In this document: piece by piece, positions 35,447-44,589 of the stretch
Layout of the letters: each line of letters begins with the position of its first letter
Position numbering within the stretch: position 1 is the first letter of the stretch
Source: Hydrogenophilales bacterium 16-64-40
GTDB taxonomy: Bacteria > Pseudomonadota > Gammaproteobacteria > Burkholderiales > Thiobacillaceae
DNA length: 64,000 bases
Direction: 5' to 3'
Assembly (NCBI GenBank): GCA_002256995.1
Contig: NCGX01000018.1
Span: forward strand, 1 to 64,000
Program-made: the position numbers and the translations under genes
The notes under the pieces: model-generated
What the model was told of the DNA's origin: nothing
What the model saw: only the letters and a program-made list of their open reading frames with translations
Database searches by the model: none

Positions 35447-36366
35447 ACGGCTGGAAGGGCGTCGAGAATGGCGCGTGCGCCCTGCGCCAGCAGCTTGTCG
35501 GCAAGCGCCTGGCCGACCGCTTCGGGATCGGCCAAATCCCCTTCGGCATGGTCATGGATGAAGCTGCTGCCGTCCGGATTCGCCACGAAGCCGTTCAGCA
35601 CCAGCCGGCCGTCCTCAAGCACCGCGTGCGCGCCCAGCGGCACCTGGCAGCTGCCGCCGAGCACGCGGCTGACCTGGCGTTCGGCGCGCACACAGGCGGC
35701 GGTCTCGGGGTGGTTGAGCGCGGCGAGCATGGCCGCCACTTCGCTGTTGCTGCTGCGGATTTCGATGCCGAGCGCCCCCTGGCCGGCGGCGGGAATGCTG
35801 TCTTCCACACTCAATAGACTTTTGATGCGGTCGCCCAGGCCAAGCCGCTTGAGGCCGGCGGCGGCCAGCAAAATCGCGTCGAACTGGCCTTCGTCGAGCT
35901 TTTTCAGGCGGGTGCCGACGTTGCCGCGCAGCGGCTTCACCGTCAGGTGCGGGTAACGCGCGCGCAGCTGCGCTTCGCGGCGCAGGCTGGAAGTGCCAAC
36001 CACGCCGCCGGGCGGCAGGTCGGACAGGCGCGCGTACTGGTTCGACACGAAGGCGTCGCGCGGGTCCTCGCGCTCGCCGATCACCGCCAGTGCGAACCCG
36101 GGCGGCAGCTCCATCGGCACGTCCTTCATCGAATGCACCGCCAGGTCGGCCTGACCGGCTTCCAGCGCCACTTCGAGCTCCTTGACGAACAGGCCCTTGC
36201 CGCCGATTTTGGACAGCGTGACGTCGAGAATCTGGTCGCCGCGCGTGGTCATGCCCAGGATGTTCACCGTGTGGCCGGGGTGCAGTGCGGCGAGGCGGTC
36301 GCGGATATGCTCCGCCTGCCACATGGCAAGGGCACTTTCACGGGAAGCGATGGTCAATGTAGGCAT
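35443..36366 (-). CDS. hemC: Hydroxymethylbilane synthase HemC
   Basis: This 307-residue porphobilinogen deaminase begins [17 protein letters not shown]. Catalytic and cofactor regions are [62 protein letters not shown], and [10 protein letters not shown], where Cys240 carries the dipyrromethane cofactor. I use the ATG at 36366, which matches the family start; a frame opening 23 codons earlier adds an unrelated leader. It heads the hemC-D-X-Y operon. Confidence 0.94.
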   Translation of the reverse strand: MPTLTIASRESALAMWQAEHIRDRLAALHPGHTVNILGMTTRGDQILDVTLSKIGGKGLFVKELEVALEAGQADLAVHSMKDVPMELPPGFALAVIGEREDPRDAFVSNQYARLSDLPPGGVVGTSSLRREAQLRARYPHLTVKPLRGNVGTRLKKLDEGQFDAILLAAAGLKRLGLGDRIKSLLSVEDSIPAAGQGALGIEIRSSNSEVAAMLAALNHPETAACVRAERQVSRVLGGSCQVPLGAHAVLEDGRLVLNGFVANPDGSSFIHDHAEGDLADPEAVGQALADKLLAQGARAILDALPAV

Positions 36367-36456
36367 GGCGGTAGAAATGGACTGTTTGATTTGGCAAAGG
36401 ATGACGCGACACTCGTGACCATGACGTATCCGCATCCACCTGAAGGAACGACAAAT

Positions 36457-36963
36457 ATGATGCGAATGATTGCAACTTGGGCGCTGATTTTAGCATGGGG
36501 GTTGGCGCTGACCGGCCCCGCACGCGCGACGGATAGCCTGGTCCAGGCGAAGGATTTCCACGCCGACGCGCGCACGGCCGCCCAGCGCCAGGTGCCCATC
36601 ATGGTGCTGTTCACCAGTCCCGCCTGCCCGTATTGCGAGCGCGCCAAGCGCGAATATCTGGTGCCGATGCACATGGATTCGAGCTACCACGGCCGCGTCG
36701 TCATCCGCGAAGTCAGTATCGATTCCACTGCCAGGCTGATCGGGTTCGATGGCAAACCCACCACCGAGAGCGCGTTCGCCCGCGCCAACAAGGTGTCCGT
36801 CGTGCCCACCGTCATGGTGTTTGATCCCCGCGGCGCGGCGACCAGCGAGGCCATCGTCGGCCTGCTGATCGCGGACTACTATTTCGGTTACCTGGAGGCG
36901 GCCATCGACGAAGGCGTGCGCAAAGTGCGCAGCAGCAAGATCAGCTTCAAATCCCCCCGCTAA
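36457..36963 (+). CDS. Exported thioredoxin-fold protein
   Basis: This 168-residue protein has a signal peptide ([24 protein letters not shown]) and a single thioredoxin-like domain with [17 protein letters not shown], giving a CPYC active site like that of glutaredoxins and SoxW-type proteins. The cis-proline region is [19 protein letters not shown] precedes the ATG. It probably reduces or isomerises disulfides in the periplasm, possibly fed by DsbD, but no partner gene adjoins it. Divergent from hemC. Confidence 0.82.
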   Translation: MMRMIATWALILAWGLALTGPARATDSLVQAKDFHADARTAAQRQVPIMVLFTSPACPYCERAKREYLVPMHMDSSYHGRVVIREVSIDSTARLIGFDGKPTTESAFARANKVSVVPTVMVFDPRGAATSEAIVGLLIADYYFGYLEAAIDEGVRKVRSSKISFKSPR

Positions 36964-37023
36964 TTCTGCCGCGCATGAAACCGCGCGGGGCGCTAGAATT
37001 CCTGCCATGCAGGGAGCGCCCTT

Positions 37024-37665
37024 ATGAAAACCCTATTGGCCGACGACCACCCGCTGATGCGCGAGGGGGTACGGCAGGTCTTGTCGCAGCTGACCCCGCC
37101 GGTCGAGATCATCGACGCCCACGATTACCCCAGCCTGTTTGCGCAGGCCGCCCTGCATGCCGACCTCGACCTGGCGCTGGTGGACCTGAACATGCCGGGT
37201 TTCGCCGGCATGCAGGGCATCACGCAGTTCCGCAGCCGCTTTCCCGACATTCCGCTGGTGGTCTTGTCCGCGTCCGAATCGACGCATGACATGCGCAGCG
37301 CGCTGGAAGCCGGGGCGCTCGGCTTCATCCCCAAGGCCGCCTCCACCACGGTGATGCTGGCCGCGTTGCGGCAGGTCCTGGCGGGCAACCTCTACGTGCC
37401 GGCCAGCCTCGGCGACAACCAAGGCGACCCGCATCCAGCCCCCCCCGCGGCCCTTACCGCCCTGCTGCACAGCGGACTGACGGCGCGCCAGCTTGAAGTC
37501 GCGCGCCTGCTGGCACAAGGCTGTGCCAACAAGGCCATCGCCGGCATGCTGGTCATGTCGGAAAGTACGGTGAAAGTTCACATTGCCGCGATCTTTCGTG
37601 TCTTTGGCGTCACCAACCGCACCGAAGCCGTGCTCGAGATCCAGCGGTTGATGCAGAAACCGTAA
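37024..37665 (+). CDS. LuxR/NarL-type response regulator
   Basis: This 213-residue two-domain regulator has receiver residues LLADDHPLMREG, phosphoacceptor Asp in LALVDLNMPGFAGMQ (about residue 57) and Lys in GFIPKAAS. The DNA-binding domain reads LTARQLEVARLLAQGCANKAIAGMLVMSESTVKVHIAAIF. The cognate kinase is probably the hybrid kinase that starts 11 bases downstream. The regulated process is not evident from the neighbours. Confidence 0.88.
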   Translation: MKTLLADDHPLMREGVRQVLSQLTPPVEIIDAHDYPSLFAQAALHADLDLALVDLNMPGFAGMQGITQFRSRFPDIPLVVLSASESTHDMRSALEAGALGFIPKAASTTVMLAALRQVLAGNLYVPASLGDNQGDPHPAPPAALTALLHSGLTARQLEVARLLAQGCANKAIAGMLVMSESTVKVHIAAIFRVFGVTNRTEAVLEIQRLMQKP

Positions 37666-37675
37666 GCGTCCCCCC

Positions 37676-39562
37676 ATGCTCGCCCAGCTCGACCGGCTAT
37701 CACCTTCCAGCATCCGCAGCCGCATGCTGCTGATTGCACTGCTGCCCGCCGTGCTGATCGAATTCGGCTTGGTGGCCTATTTCACCTCGCAAACGCTCGG
37801 CGCCGCCGAAGACGCCATGCAGGCGCGTGCCGTCCACGCCGCCCGACATCTGGCGGACACCCTGCCGTACGCGCTGGTCAGCGGCGACACCGCGCAGATG
37901 AATGCGCTGCTCAAAACCGAGGCCGACACCAACCGGCTGTCCTATGCCCGCGTCACCGATGGCGGCGGGCGGCTGCTCGCCAGCACCGGCGACACCCTGC
38001 ACGCAGCCGTTCTGGCCGACCATCACCGGCAACGCATCGAGATTCGCCTGCCCGCAGCCGACGCTGCCCGCGTCGTGCCCGTCGACGGCCCCTTGGGTCG
38101 CGCGGAAGTCGGCGTATCGCGTGACCAGATCAGCAGCCTCAAGCGCAACATGCTGATCCACGCAGCCATGCTGATGCTGGCGGCACTGCTGCTGACCGGC
38201 GCGCTGGCATGGCGCCTGTCCAGGCACCTGGCTGGGCAGCTGCGGCATGTCGGACAGGTGGTGGGGCGGCTCGCGAGCCACGACCTCACGGCACGCGCGC
38301 AATTGGCGCCGGCGGGCGAGGTCGGCGCGCTGGCCGCAGGGGTGAACACCATGGCCGAGGCCCTGCAGGCGCATCGGGGCGAACTGGAGCAGCGCATCCG
38401 CGAGGCCACCGCCCACCTCGCCGCGAAAAAGGACATGGCCGAGCGCGCCCATCACGCCAGGTCGCGCTTTTTTGCCGCCGCCAGCCATGACCTGCGGCAG
38501 CCGCTGCACGCGCTGTCGCTGTTCGTCGCCGCGCTGAAGGCGCGCAACCAGCAGACCGAAGCGCAAACCCTGATTGAAAACATCGAAGCCTCCACCGCGG
38601 CATTGGAACTGCTGTTCAACGCGCTGCTGGATATTTCGCGGCTGGATGCAGGCACCATCGAAGTTCATCCGGTGCACTTCCCGCTGCAGAAGATGCTGTG
38701 CGACCTCGAACAGCAGTTCGGCGCGGTGGCGGCAGAGCGGCGCCTGCGGCTGCGCTTTCGCCCCTGCGACATCACGCTTTACAGCGACCCGCTGCTGATC
38801 GAACGCATCATGGTCAACCTGATCGCCAACGCCATCCGCTATACCGACGACGGCGGCGTGCTGGTCGCCTGCCGCCGCCGCGGCCGCATGGTGCGCCTCA
38901 GCGTGATCGACACCGGGCGCGGCATTCCGCCGGATCAGCAGGAAAGCGTGTTCCACGAATTCGTCCAGCTGCACAATCCGGCGCGCGACCGCAGCAAGGG
39001 CCTGGGGCTCGGGCTCGCCATCGTGTCGCGCTTGGCGCGGCTGCTCGGGCACCGGGTGGATTTGCGCTCGCACCCGGACCGCGGCTCGATGTTCAGCCTC
39101 GACGTGCCGTGCGGCGACGCCAGCCTGATCCGGCCGCCCGCGCCCGCCAGCGCGCCGGGGCAGATTCCGGCCGATGCCCTCGTGCTGCTGGTCGACGACG
39201 AAAGCGCGATCCTGCGCGGCATGGCCGAACTGTTCGACAACTGGAACATCGACCTCGTCACCGCCCGCAGCGCAAACGAAGCCGTGCAATGGCTCGACAG
39301 CCTCGGCCGCGTGCCCGACGTCATCGTGTCGGATTTCCGCCTGCCAGACGACACCGACGGCATCGAAGTCATCACCCGCCTGCGGCAGAAATTCGGCCGC
39401 GACATTCCGGCCATCCTGGTCACCGGCGACACCGCCCCCGACACCATCCTGCGCATCAGCCAGGCCGGTTTCCCGCTGCTGCACAAGCCGCTGCGCCCCG
39501 CCAAGCTGCGCGCCCTGCTCACCCACCTGATCCTGCAGGCGCGCGCCGTTGCCATGGGATAA
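37676..39562 (+). CDS. Hybrid sensor histidine kinase with C-terminal receiver
   Basis: This 628-residue membrane kinase has helices at about 17-38 and 162-182 flanking a periplasmic domain of about 125 residues, then HAMP (LSRHLAGQLRHVGQVVGRLASHDL), HisKA (FFAAASHDLRQPLHALSLFV), HATPase (NLIANAIRYTDDGG, IDTGRGIPPDQQ, KGLGLGLAIVSRLARLLGH), and a receiver with LLVDDESAIL, phosphoacceptor Asp in VIVSDFRLPDDTDG and LLHKPLRP. The H-box ASHDLRQPLHAL places it with kinases that pair with NarL-type regulators, as encoded just upstream. Ligand unknown. Confidence 0.88.
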   Translation: MLAQLDRLSPSSIRSRMLLIALLPAVLIEFGLVAYFTSQTLGAAEDAMQARAVHAARHLADTLPYALVSGDTAQMNALLKTEADTNRLSYARVTDGGGRLLASTGDTLHAAVLADHHRQRIEIRLPAADAARVVPVDGPLGRAEVGVSRDQISSLKRNMLIHAAMLMLAALLLTGALAWRLSRHLAGQLRHVGQVVGRLASHDLTARAQLAPAGEVGALAAGVNTMAEALQAHRGELEQRIREATAHLAAKKDMAERAHHARSRFFAAASHDLRQPLHALSLFVAALKARNQQTEAQTLIENIEASTAALELLFNALLDISRLDAGTIEVHPVHFPLQKMLCDLEQQFGAVAAERRLRLRFRPCDITLYSDPLLIERIMVNLIANAIRYTDDGGVLVACRRRGRMVRLSVIDTGRGIPPDQQESVFHEFVQLHNPARDRSKGLGLGLAIVSRLARLLGHRVDLRSHPDRGSMFSLDVPCGDASLIRPPAPASAPGQIPADALVLLVDDESAILRGMAELFDNWNIDLVTARSANEAVQWLDSLGRVPDVIVSDFRLPDDTDGIEVITRLRQKFGRDIPAILVTGDTAPDTILRISQAGFPLLHKPLRPAKLRALLTHLILQARAVAMG

Positions 39563-39630
39563 TGCCGTTTCGGTGAGGCGTGACGCGTAAGGGGTAAAGA
39601 GCCGCGATTGCGGCGCACCTCTTTCCTCGG

Positions 39631-39663
39631 CCCCGCCCCTAACCCCCAACCCCTAACCCCTCT
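39631..39663 (-). other. G-quadruplex-capable, telomere-like G-rich tract
   Basis: The minus strand reads GGGGTTAGGGG-TT-GGGGG-TTAGGGG-C-GGGG, five G-runs of four or more with loops of 1-3 bases, directly before the mpl start. It meets the usual intramolecular quadruplex pattern. Confidence 0.6.
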
Positions 39664-39672
39664 CCTTACACC

Positions 39673-41073
39673 ATGCACCTCCACATCCTCGGCATCTGCG
39701 GCACCTTCATGGGCGGACTCGCCGCCATTGCCCGCAACGCGGGCCACACCGTCACCGGTTGCGACGCCAACGTCTACCCGCCGATGTCCGACCAGTTGCG
39801 CGCCCTCGGCATCGAACTGACCGAGGGTTGGGACGCCAGCCAGGCCAACATCGGCGCCGACATTTTCGTCGTCGGCAACGTCGTCACCCGCGGCAACCCG
39901 CTGATGGAAGCCATCCTCGAGCGCGGCCTGCCCTACACGTCCGGCCCGCAGTGGCTGGCCGACAACGTGCTGCGGGACAAATGGGTATTGGCGGTGGCCG
40001 GCACCCACGGCAAGACCACCACTGCTGCCATGCTGGCGTGGATTCTCGACGATGCGCGCATGCGCCCCGGTTTTTTGATCGGCGGCATCCCGCAGAACTT
40101 CGGCCTGTCCGCACGCCTCACCGACAGTCCCTTCTTCGTCATCGAGGCCGACGAATACGACACCGCCTTCTTCGACAAGCGCTCCAAGTTCGTCCACTAC
40201 CGCCCGCGCAGCGTCATCCTCAACAACCTCGAATACGACCACGCCGACATCTTCCCCGACCTCGCCGCCATCGAAACCCAATTCCATCACCTGGTGCGAA
40301 CCGTTCCCGGAAACGGCCTCATCGTCGCCAATGGCACCGACACCAACCTCGACCACGTATTCGAGCGCGGCCTGTGGACCCCGGTCGAGCGCTTCGGCGG
40401 CTTGAGCGGCTGGACCGCTGGCGACGTCGATCCGAACGGCCACTTCGATGTTTTCTTCGACGGCGCATTGCAGGGTCGCGTGACGTGGACGCTGATGGGT
40501 GGGCACAACCGCATGAACGCCCTCGCCTCGATTGCCGCCGCGCGTCACGCCGGCGTGCCCGCCGCGGTCGCGATCGATGCCCTGGCTCGCTTCGAAAACG
40601 TCAAGCGCCGCATGGAAATCCGCGGCGCCGTCCACGACATCACCGTCTACGACGACTTCGCCCACCATCCCACCGCAATCACCACCACCGTCGAAGGCCT
40701 GCGGGCGAAAGTCGGGAAAGCGCGCATCCTCGCCGTGCTGGAGCCGCGCTCCAACACCATGAAACTCGGCGTCATGAAAGCCGCGCTGCCCGTGAGCCTC
40801 GCCGGCGCCGACCTCGTCTACTGCTATGGCGCCAACCTCGGCTGGGATGCCGCCGAGGCGCTGGCTCCGCTGGGCGATAAGGCGCGCGTGTTCGACGATC
40901 TCGACAAACTGGTCAGCCAACTCGTCAAAGACACCCGCTCCGGCGACCACGTGCTGATGATGAGCAACGGGGGGTTTGGGGGAATTCACGCCAAGCTGCT
41001 GGATGCGCTGCATCATCACTATCACGAGGATATTGTGCTGACGCCGATGCATCGGTATGGGGGGTATGCGTAA
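39673..41073 (+). CDS. mpl: UDP-N-acetylmuramate:L-alanyl-gamma-D-glutamyl-meso-diaminopimelate ligase Mpl
   Basis: This 466-residue Mur-ligase family enzyme recycles murein tripeptide onto UDP-MurNAc. Motifs are HILGICGTFMGGLAAIARNAGH (N-terminal Rossmann domain), VAGTHGKTTTAAMLAW (ATP site), FVIEADEYDTAFFDKRSKF, LNNLEYDHADIF, MGGHNRMNALASIAAA, YDDFAHHPTAI and VLEPRSNTMKLG. Length and the CGTFMGG opening set Mpl apart from MurC. It is followed by the structured repeat region. Confidence 0.94.
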   Translation: MHLHILGICGTFMGGLAAIARNAGHTVTGCDANVYPPMSDQLRALGIELTEGWDASQANIGADIFVVGNVVTRGNPLMEAILERGLPYTSGPQWLADNVLRDKWVLAVAGTHGKTTTAAMLAWILDDARMRPGFLIGGIPQNFGLSARLTDSPFFVIEADEYDTAFFDKRSKFVHYRPRSVILNNLEYDHADIFPDLAAIETQFHHLVRTVPGNGLIVANGTDTNLDHVFERGLWTPVERFGGLSGWTAGDVDPNGHFDVFFDGALQGRVTWTLMGGHNRMNALASIAAARHAGVPAAVAIDALARFENVKRRMEIRGAVHDITVYDDFAHHPTAITTTVEGLRAKVGKARILAVLEPRSNTMKLGVMKAALPVSLAGADLVYCYGANLGWDAAEALAPLGDKARVFDDLDKLVSQLVKDTRSGDHVLMMSNGGFGGIHAKLLDALHHHYHEDIVLTPMHRYGGYA

Positions 41074-41083
41074 GGGGGAACGC

Positions 41084-41427
41084 CGTCATTGCGAGGCGTG
41101 CAGCGACGAAGCAATCCAGTCTGTGATTAGGCGCGAAGCATGACCGAGTAGTTAGCGCTTTCGCAGGACTGCTGACCGTTGGCCGGGGGTAGCCCGGCGG
41201 CTAGTTACTTTTCTTGTCTCGCCAAGAAAAGTAACCAAATGAAGGCGACCCCGACATCCCCGAATTCCCGGAAATCGAGCCTGCCGGACGGGCGGCGAAG
41301 AACTCGCCCTGCCTTGCTGTTTTTAATTTGGTTTTTTGTGGGCGGGGCTCAAATACCTTCGCCGCTGATCCGCCCGGCAGGCTCGATTTCCGGCGGGTCT
41401 GTGAGGGGATGAAAGTCAAAACCAGGG
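41084..41427 (+). repeat. Structured intergenic repeat, copy A
   Basis: From the outside in: CGTCATTGCGAGG...AGCAATCC, a GCGAAG segment, the GCCGGGGGTAGCCCGGC hairpin, GTTACTTTTCTTG/CAAGAAAAGTAAC hairpin, and a long stem with arms GAAATCGAGCCTGCCGG. The conserved GGCGGCGAAGAACTCGCC and GGCGGGGCTCAAATACC parts flank the stem loop. The copy ends at AAAACCAGGG near 41427. It matches copy B (42813-43147) in inverted orientation and copy C (51281-51547) in inverted orientation. Stem arms differ from copies B and C at about seven of 22 positions, with matching changes on the opposite arm. Confidence 0.85.
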
Positions 41428-41467
41428 CGGCAATGACTGCCGAGACATTATTTTTGTGGGCGATCAA

Positions 41468-42742
41468 ATGACATCAACACATAAAGCCTTAAAGGAAATC
41501 GTGCGAACTGTCCGTCGTTATCGAGAAATAATTCTTGGGGGACTACTGCGCATCGTTACCGTTTTCGCTGGCATTGCGATGTTTCTTGCACTAACACACT
41601 ACCTTCCAATCGATGTGCCGCTATCGGATCTAGAGAGTTCTATCCAGTTGTTATCGCAGATTCTTGCGATGGTGGTCGGTGTCTTGTTGATCGGAACAAC
41701 TGTTAGCCTAAATTCTTATGAAGGATCTGCAACCATAAATTCAATTCAGATTGAAATTGATAAGGCAATCACCCCACTATTAGACCGGCTCTTTTCAGGG
41801 GGTCGCCGAGCACACAAGATCACCCGCCGCTCATTCCTCAACTCTGCGCTAAGTCGCCCCGCTATTGAAGAACTACAGTTCTTCAATCCGGACGCACAGC
41901 CAGATGGTCAATGGTTTATATATCGCCCAAACTGGGATGGCGTTTGGTACCAAGTTTTCAATTCACCTTTCGTCAATTCATCAGTGACAGAGGAGCGATC
42001 TCACCAAGTTCAGGCAGTTCACGAGGCTGCCATTTGCGCCTACACCGTGCTCAAATCCATAGCAGATTTTCAGCAGTCTAATTGCGCGCTATTAACAAAG
42101 ATACACGGAACCAATGGCTCTCGCGGCTTTCTAGAGCGATTTGCGAAGCACGTGAGCAATAACGGGATAAGCCTTCCTTCCAAGGCAACTCTTGCCCACG
42201 TGAAGTCAGTAATTGCCTTGGCTATAGAGTCTCAACACTATATGAGAGAAGAGTTTGTTGAGCATTCTGAAAACGTGGCTTGGGAACCGCATGTACTTAC
42301 AAAGTTCCAGCTTGGATTCAGTGAATACGTTGTTTCGATGATTCACTTTGTTTTCAAGCTACAGATGCTTCGCTTAGCCAATGTAGATCAACGTTGCCCC
42401 GGCGTAACCGAACGTTTCGAAAGCAAAACGAAAAAGAAACTATTCCTGAAAGAGCTTAACGAGGTACAGGAAGAACTAACGGCAATTAAGAAAAAAATCG
42501 TATCAGCGCACGGAGCAGCAAGTTACTTCCACTCTATTAAAAAAATGTCTGCACTCGGCGTCGGCATAGCGTTGGTCGTACTAATTGCGTTATTGGCCGG
42601 ATGGCCATTTCTGAAATACACGACAGATGCATCCATACGGATTCTCGGCTTTGCAACGCTTTACGCCACCGGGATCGCTGCTCTCGTAGAAAGCTCATGG
42701 TTCCTCGGCCGCCTTCTTTGGAAGCGCCGTGCGGCTAGCTAA
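41468..42742 (+). CDS. Four-helix membrane protein of unknown function (AT-rich cargo gene)
   Basis: This 424-residue protein has two N-terminal transmembrane helices (about 19-41 and 62-82), a central cytoplasmic region of about 280 residues, and two C-terminal helices (ALGVGIALVVLIALLAGWPF and GFATLYATGIAALVESSWFLG). The central region has an aromatic patch (WFIYRPNWDGVWYQVF) and a coiled-coil-prone stretch before helix 3 (KKKLFLKELNEVQEELTAIKKK). No family is recognised. Its codon use is clearly AT-richer than all neighbours and it sits exactly between inverted repeat copies A and B, suggesting horizontal acquisition. A GTG four codons upstream is an alternative start; neither has a strong ribosome site. 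Confidence 0.72.
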   Translation: MTSTHKALKEIVRTVRRYREIILGGLLRIVTVFAGIAMFLALTHYLPIDVPLSDLESSIQLLSQILAMVVGVLLIGTTVSLNSYEGSATINSIQIEIDKAITPLLDRLFSGGRRAHKITRRSFLNSALSRPAIEELQFFNPDAQPDGQWFIYRPNWDGVWYQVFNSPFVNSSVTEERSHQVQAVHEAAICAYTVLKSIADFQQSNCALLTKIHGTNGSRGFLERFAKHVSNNGISLPSKATLAHVKSVIALAIESQHYMREEFVEHSENVAWEPHVLTKFQLGFSEYVVSMIHFVFKLQMLRLANVDQRCPGVTERFESKTKKKLFLKELNEVQEELTAIKKKIVSAHGAASYFHSIKKMSALGVGIALVVLIALLAGWPFLKYTTDASIRILGFATLYATGIAALVESSWFLGRLLWKRRAAS

Positions 42743-42812
42743 CATAAGGCGCTGAACATTGCACCGAATCTGCGTCTCAACACAAGCACTCAAACGGCCC
42801 CGTCAGCACCAT

Positions 42813-43147
42813 CCCTGGTTTTGACTTTCTTCCCCTTACAGACCCGCCGAAGATCAAGTGCGTCGGGTGGATCAGCGGCAAAGGTGTCTGAGCCCCGCTC
42901 ACAAATTAATTAACACTACAAAAGCGGGGCGAGTTCTTTGCCGCCCACCCGACGCGCTTGATCTTCGGGAATTCGGGGATGTTGGGGGCGCCTTCTTTTG
43001 GTTACTTTTCTTGGCGAGACAAGAAAAGTAACTAGCCGCCGGGCTACCCCCGGCCAACGGTCAGCCGCCCCGCGAAGTCACTAACTATTCAGTCGCACTT
43101 CGCGCCAACCCTCAAACTTGGATTACTTCGCTGCGCTCGCAATGACG
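42813..43147 (-). repeat. Structured intergenic repeat, copy B (inverted relative to A)
   Basis: The reverse complement follows copy A from the CGTCATTGCGAGC...GTAATCC end through AGTTAG, CTGACCGTTGGCCGGGGGTAG and the AGTTACTTTTCTTG hairpin to the long stem and AAAACCAGGG. Its long-stem arms are GAAGATCAAGCGCGTCGGGTGG and the complementary CCACCCGACGCACTTGATCTTC, with one G-U-type mismatch. With copy A it brackets the 41468-42742 gene, leaving only about 40-70 bases between gene and repeat on each side. Confidence 0.85.
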
Positions 43148-43175
43148 GACAAGGCCGGTCGCAGCGAACCGCGAA

Positions 43176-43619
43176 TCAATACATCTTGTACGGCAAAAAC
43201 TTCCCATTCAACACAATCTTCACCCGATCCCCCTTCGGGTCCTCCACCCGCGAAATATCCATCGAAAAATCGATCGCGCTCATGATCCCATCGCCGAACT
43301 CCTCGTGGATCAGCGACTTGATGGTGATGCCATACACCATGATCAGCTCATAGAAGCGGTAGATCAGCGGGTCGGTCGGAACGGCGGAAGGCAGGCTGCC
43401 CTTGTACGGCACCATCTGCAACTGGTCGACGGCTTCGGCCGGCAGGCCGAGCATCTTGCCGACGGTGGTGGCCTGCTTCTTGTCGAGCGTCATTTGCCCC
43501 AGCAGTGCGGCGGTCGTCCATTCCTTGCTCTGGCCGACTTTCCTTGCGATGTCGGCCCACTTGAGGCCCTTCTTGTGTTTGGCGGCGAGGATGAGGTCGG
43601 TGACTTCGGTGCGGGTCAT
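43176..43619 (-). CDS. cynS: Cyanate hydratase (cyanase) CynS
   Basis: This 147-residue decameric enzyme converts cyanate and bicarbonate to ammonia and carbon dioxide. Catalytic residues of the family are Arg88 and Glu91 in YRFYELIMVYG and Ser114 in GIMSAIDFSMD. The N-terminal helical domain reads LILAAKHKKGLKWADIARKVGQSKEW. The gene follows the ABC transporter genes with a 12-base gap, so uptake and breakdown of cyanate are co-transcribed. In thiocyanate-using sulfur oxidisers cyanate arises from thiocyanate; that link is inference here. Confidence 0.95.
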   Translation of the reverse strand: MTRTEVTDLILAAKHKKGLKWADIARKVGQSKEWTTAALLGQMTLDKKQATTVGKMLGLPAEAVDQLQMVPYKGSLPSAVPTDPLIYRFYELIMVYGITIKSLIHEEFGDGIMSAIDFSMDISRVEDPKGDRVKIVLNGKFLPYKMY

Positions 43620-43631
43620 GATGTTTGGTCC

Positions 43632-44585
43632 TTAAGCGTTGACGAGGTGGATGTGGGGTTTGCCGACGGGCGGCGCGGGAACAACATTCAGCTCGGGCTG
43701 TGTTGATTCAAAAGACTCGAGCAGATCGGCCGGATCGAACACAGTGGGTGAGCTGGTGGCGTCGGGCGCGTCGCGCAGGGCGCCGAACTGCTTCGACCGA
43801 CTGACCAGGAAATCGACCAGGTGGTTGCGGATCGGGTAGTAGTGCGGCTGCTTGTGGATGGCGCTGCGCTCGCGCGGACGCGGCAGGGTGTTGTTGACGA
43901 TCTCGGCGATGCGCGCATGCGGGCCGTTCGACATCAGCATGATCTTGTCGGACAGGAGGATGGCTTCGTCGACGTCGTGGGTGATCATGAACACGGTCTG
44001 CTGCGTCTCGGCGCAGATCTTCAACAGTTCTTCCTGGATAACGCCGCGCGTCAGCGCGTCGAGCGCACCGAAAGGCTCGTCCATCAGGAGCATCTTCGGC
44101 TCGATGGAAAAGGCGCGCGCGATGCCGACGCGCTGCTTCATGCCGCCCGACAATTGCGACGGCTTCTTGTGCTCGGCACCTTTCAGGCCGACCAGCTCGA
44201 TGTAGCGCATGGCGTGGTCGCACACTTTCTGTTTGTTCCAGCGCGGCCAGCGCGACTTCACCGCAAAGGACACGTTCTCCAGCACGGTGAGCCAGGGCAT
44301 CAGCGCGTGGCTCTGGAAGATCACGCCGCGGTCGAGACTGGGGCCCGCGACTTCGCGGCCGTCCATGAACACGTTGCCGGTGCTGGCGGCGTCAAGGCCG
44401 GCGAGGATGTTGAGGATGGTCGACTTGCCGCAACCGGAGTGGCCGGTGACGGCGACGAATTCGCCCTTGTGGATGCGGAAGTTGACGTGATCGAACACGG
44501 TGACGTCATCCCCCCCGGTGGGGCTGGGGTAGATGCGTGCCAGGTTTTCGACCTGCAGGAAGGGATGCGAGAGGGGAGAAGTCAT
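43632..44585 (-). CDS. cynD: Cyanate/nitrate-type ABC transporter ATPase
   Basis: This 317-residue ATPase of the NrtD/CynD/SsuB group has Walker [10 protein letters not shown], signature [15 protein letters not shown], Walker [13 protein letters not shown] and switch [10 protein letters not shown]. An extra C-terminal tail of about 40 residues ([17 protein letters not shown]) has no recognised domain. Adjacent cynS makes cyanate the best substrate guess, but nitrate or a related anion cannot be excluded from sequence. Confidence 0.87.
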   Translation of the reverse strand: MTSPLSHPFLQVENLARIYPSPTGGDDVTVFDHVNFRIHKGEFVAVTGHSGCGKSTILNILAGLDAASTGNVFMDGREVAGPSLDRGVIFQSHALMPWLTVLENVSFAVKSRWPRWNKQKVCDHAMRYIELVGLKGAEHKKPSQLSGGMKQRVGIARAFSIEPKMLLMDEPFGALDALTRGVIQEELLKICAETQQTVFMITHDVDEAILLSDKIMLMSNGPHARIAEIVNNTLPRPRERSAIHKQPHYYPIRNHLVDFLVSRSKQFGALRDAPDATSSPTVFDPADLLESFESTQPELNVVPAPPVGKPHIHLVNA

Positions 44586-44589
44586 GGTT

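Noticed and set aside
41179-41412. A 77-codon frame through repeat copy A and a similar 84-codon frame through copy C (51276-51530, minus strand)
   Set aside because: Both lie entirely in the repeat and follow its hairpins; the equivalent frame in copy B is cut by stops. The shared peptide reflects the repeat, not a gene.
42720-42780. Possible integron attC site after the AT-rich membrane gene
   Set aside because: The CTAACATAAGGCGC stretch looks suggestive, but no matching GTTRRRY core or paired L boxes were found at a suitable distance, and no integrase is present.
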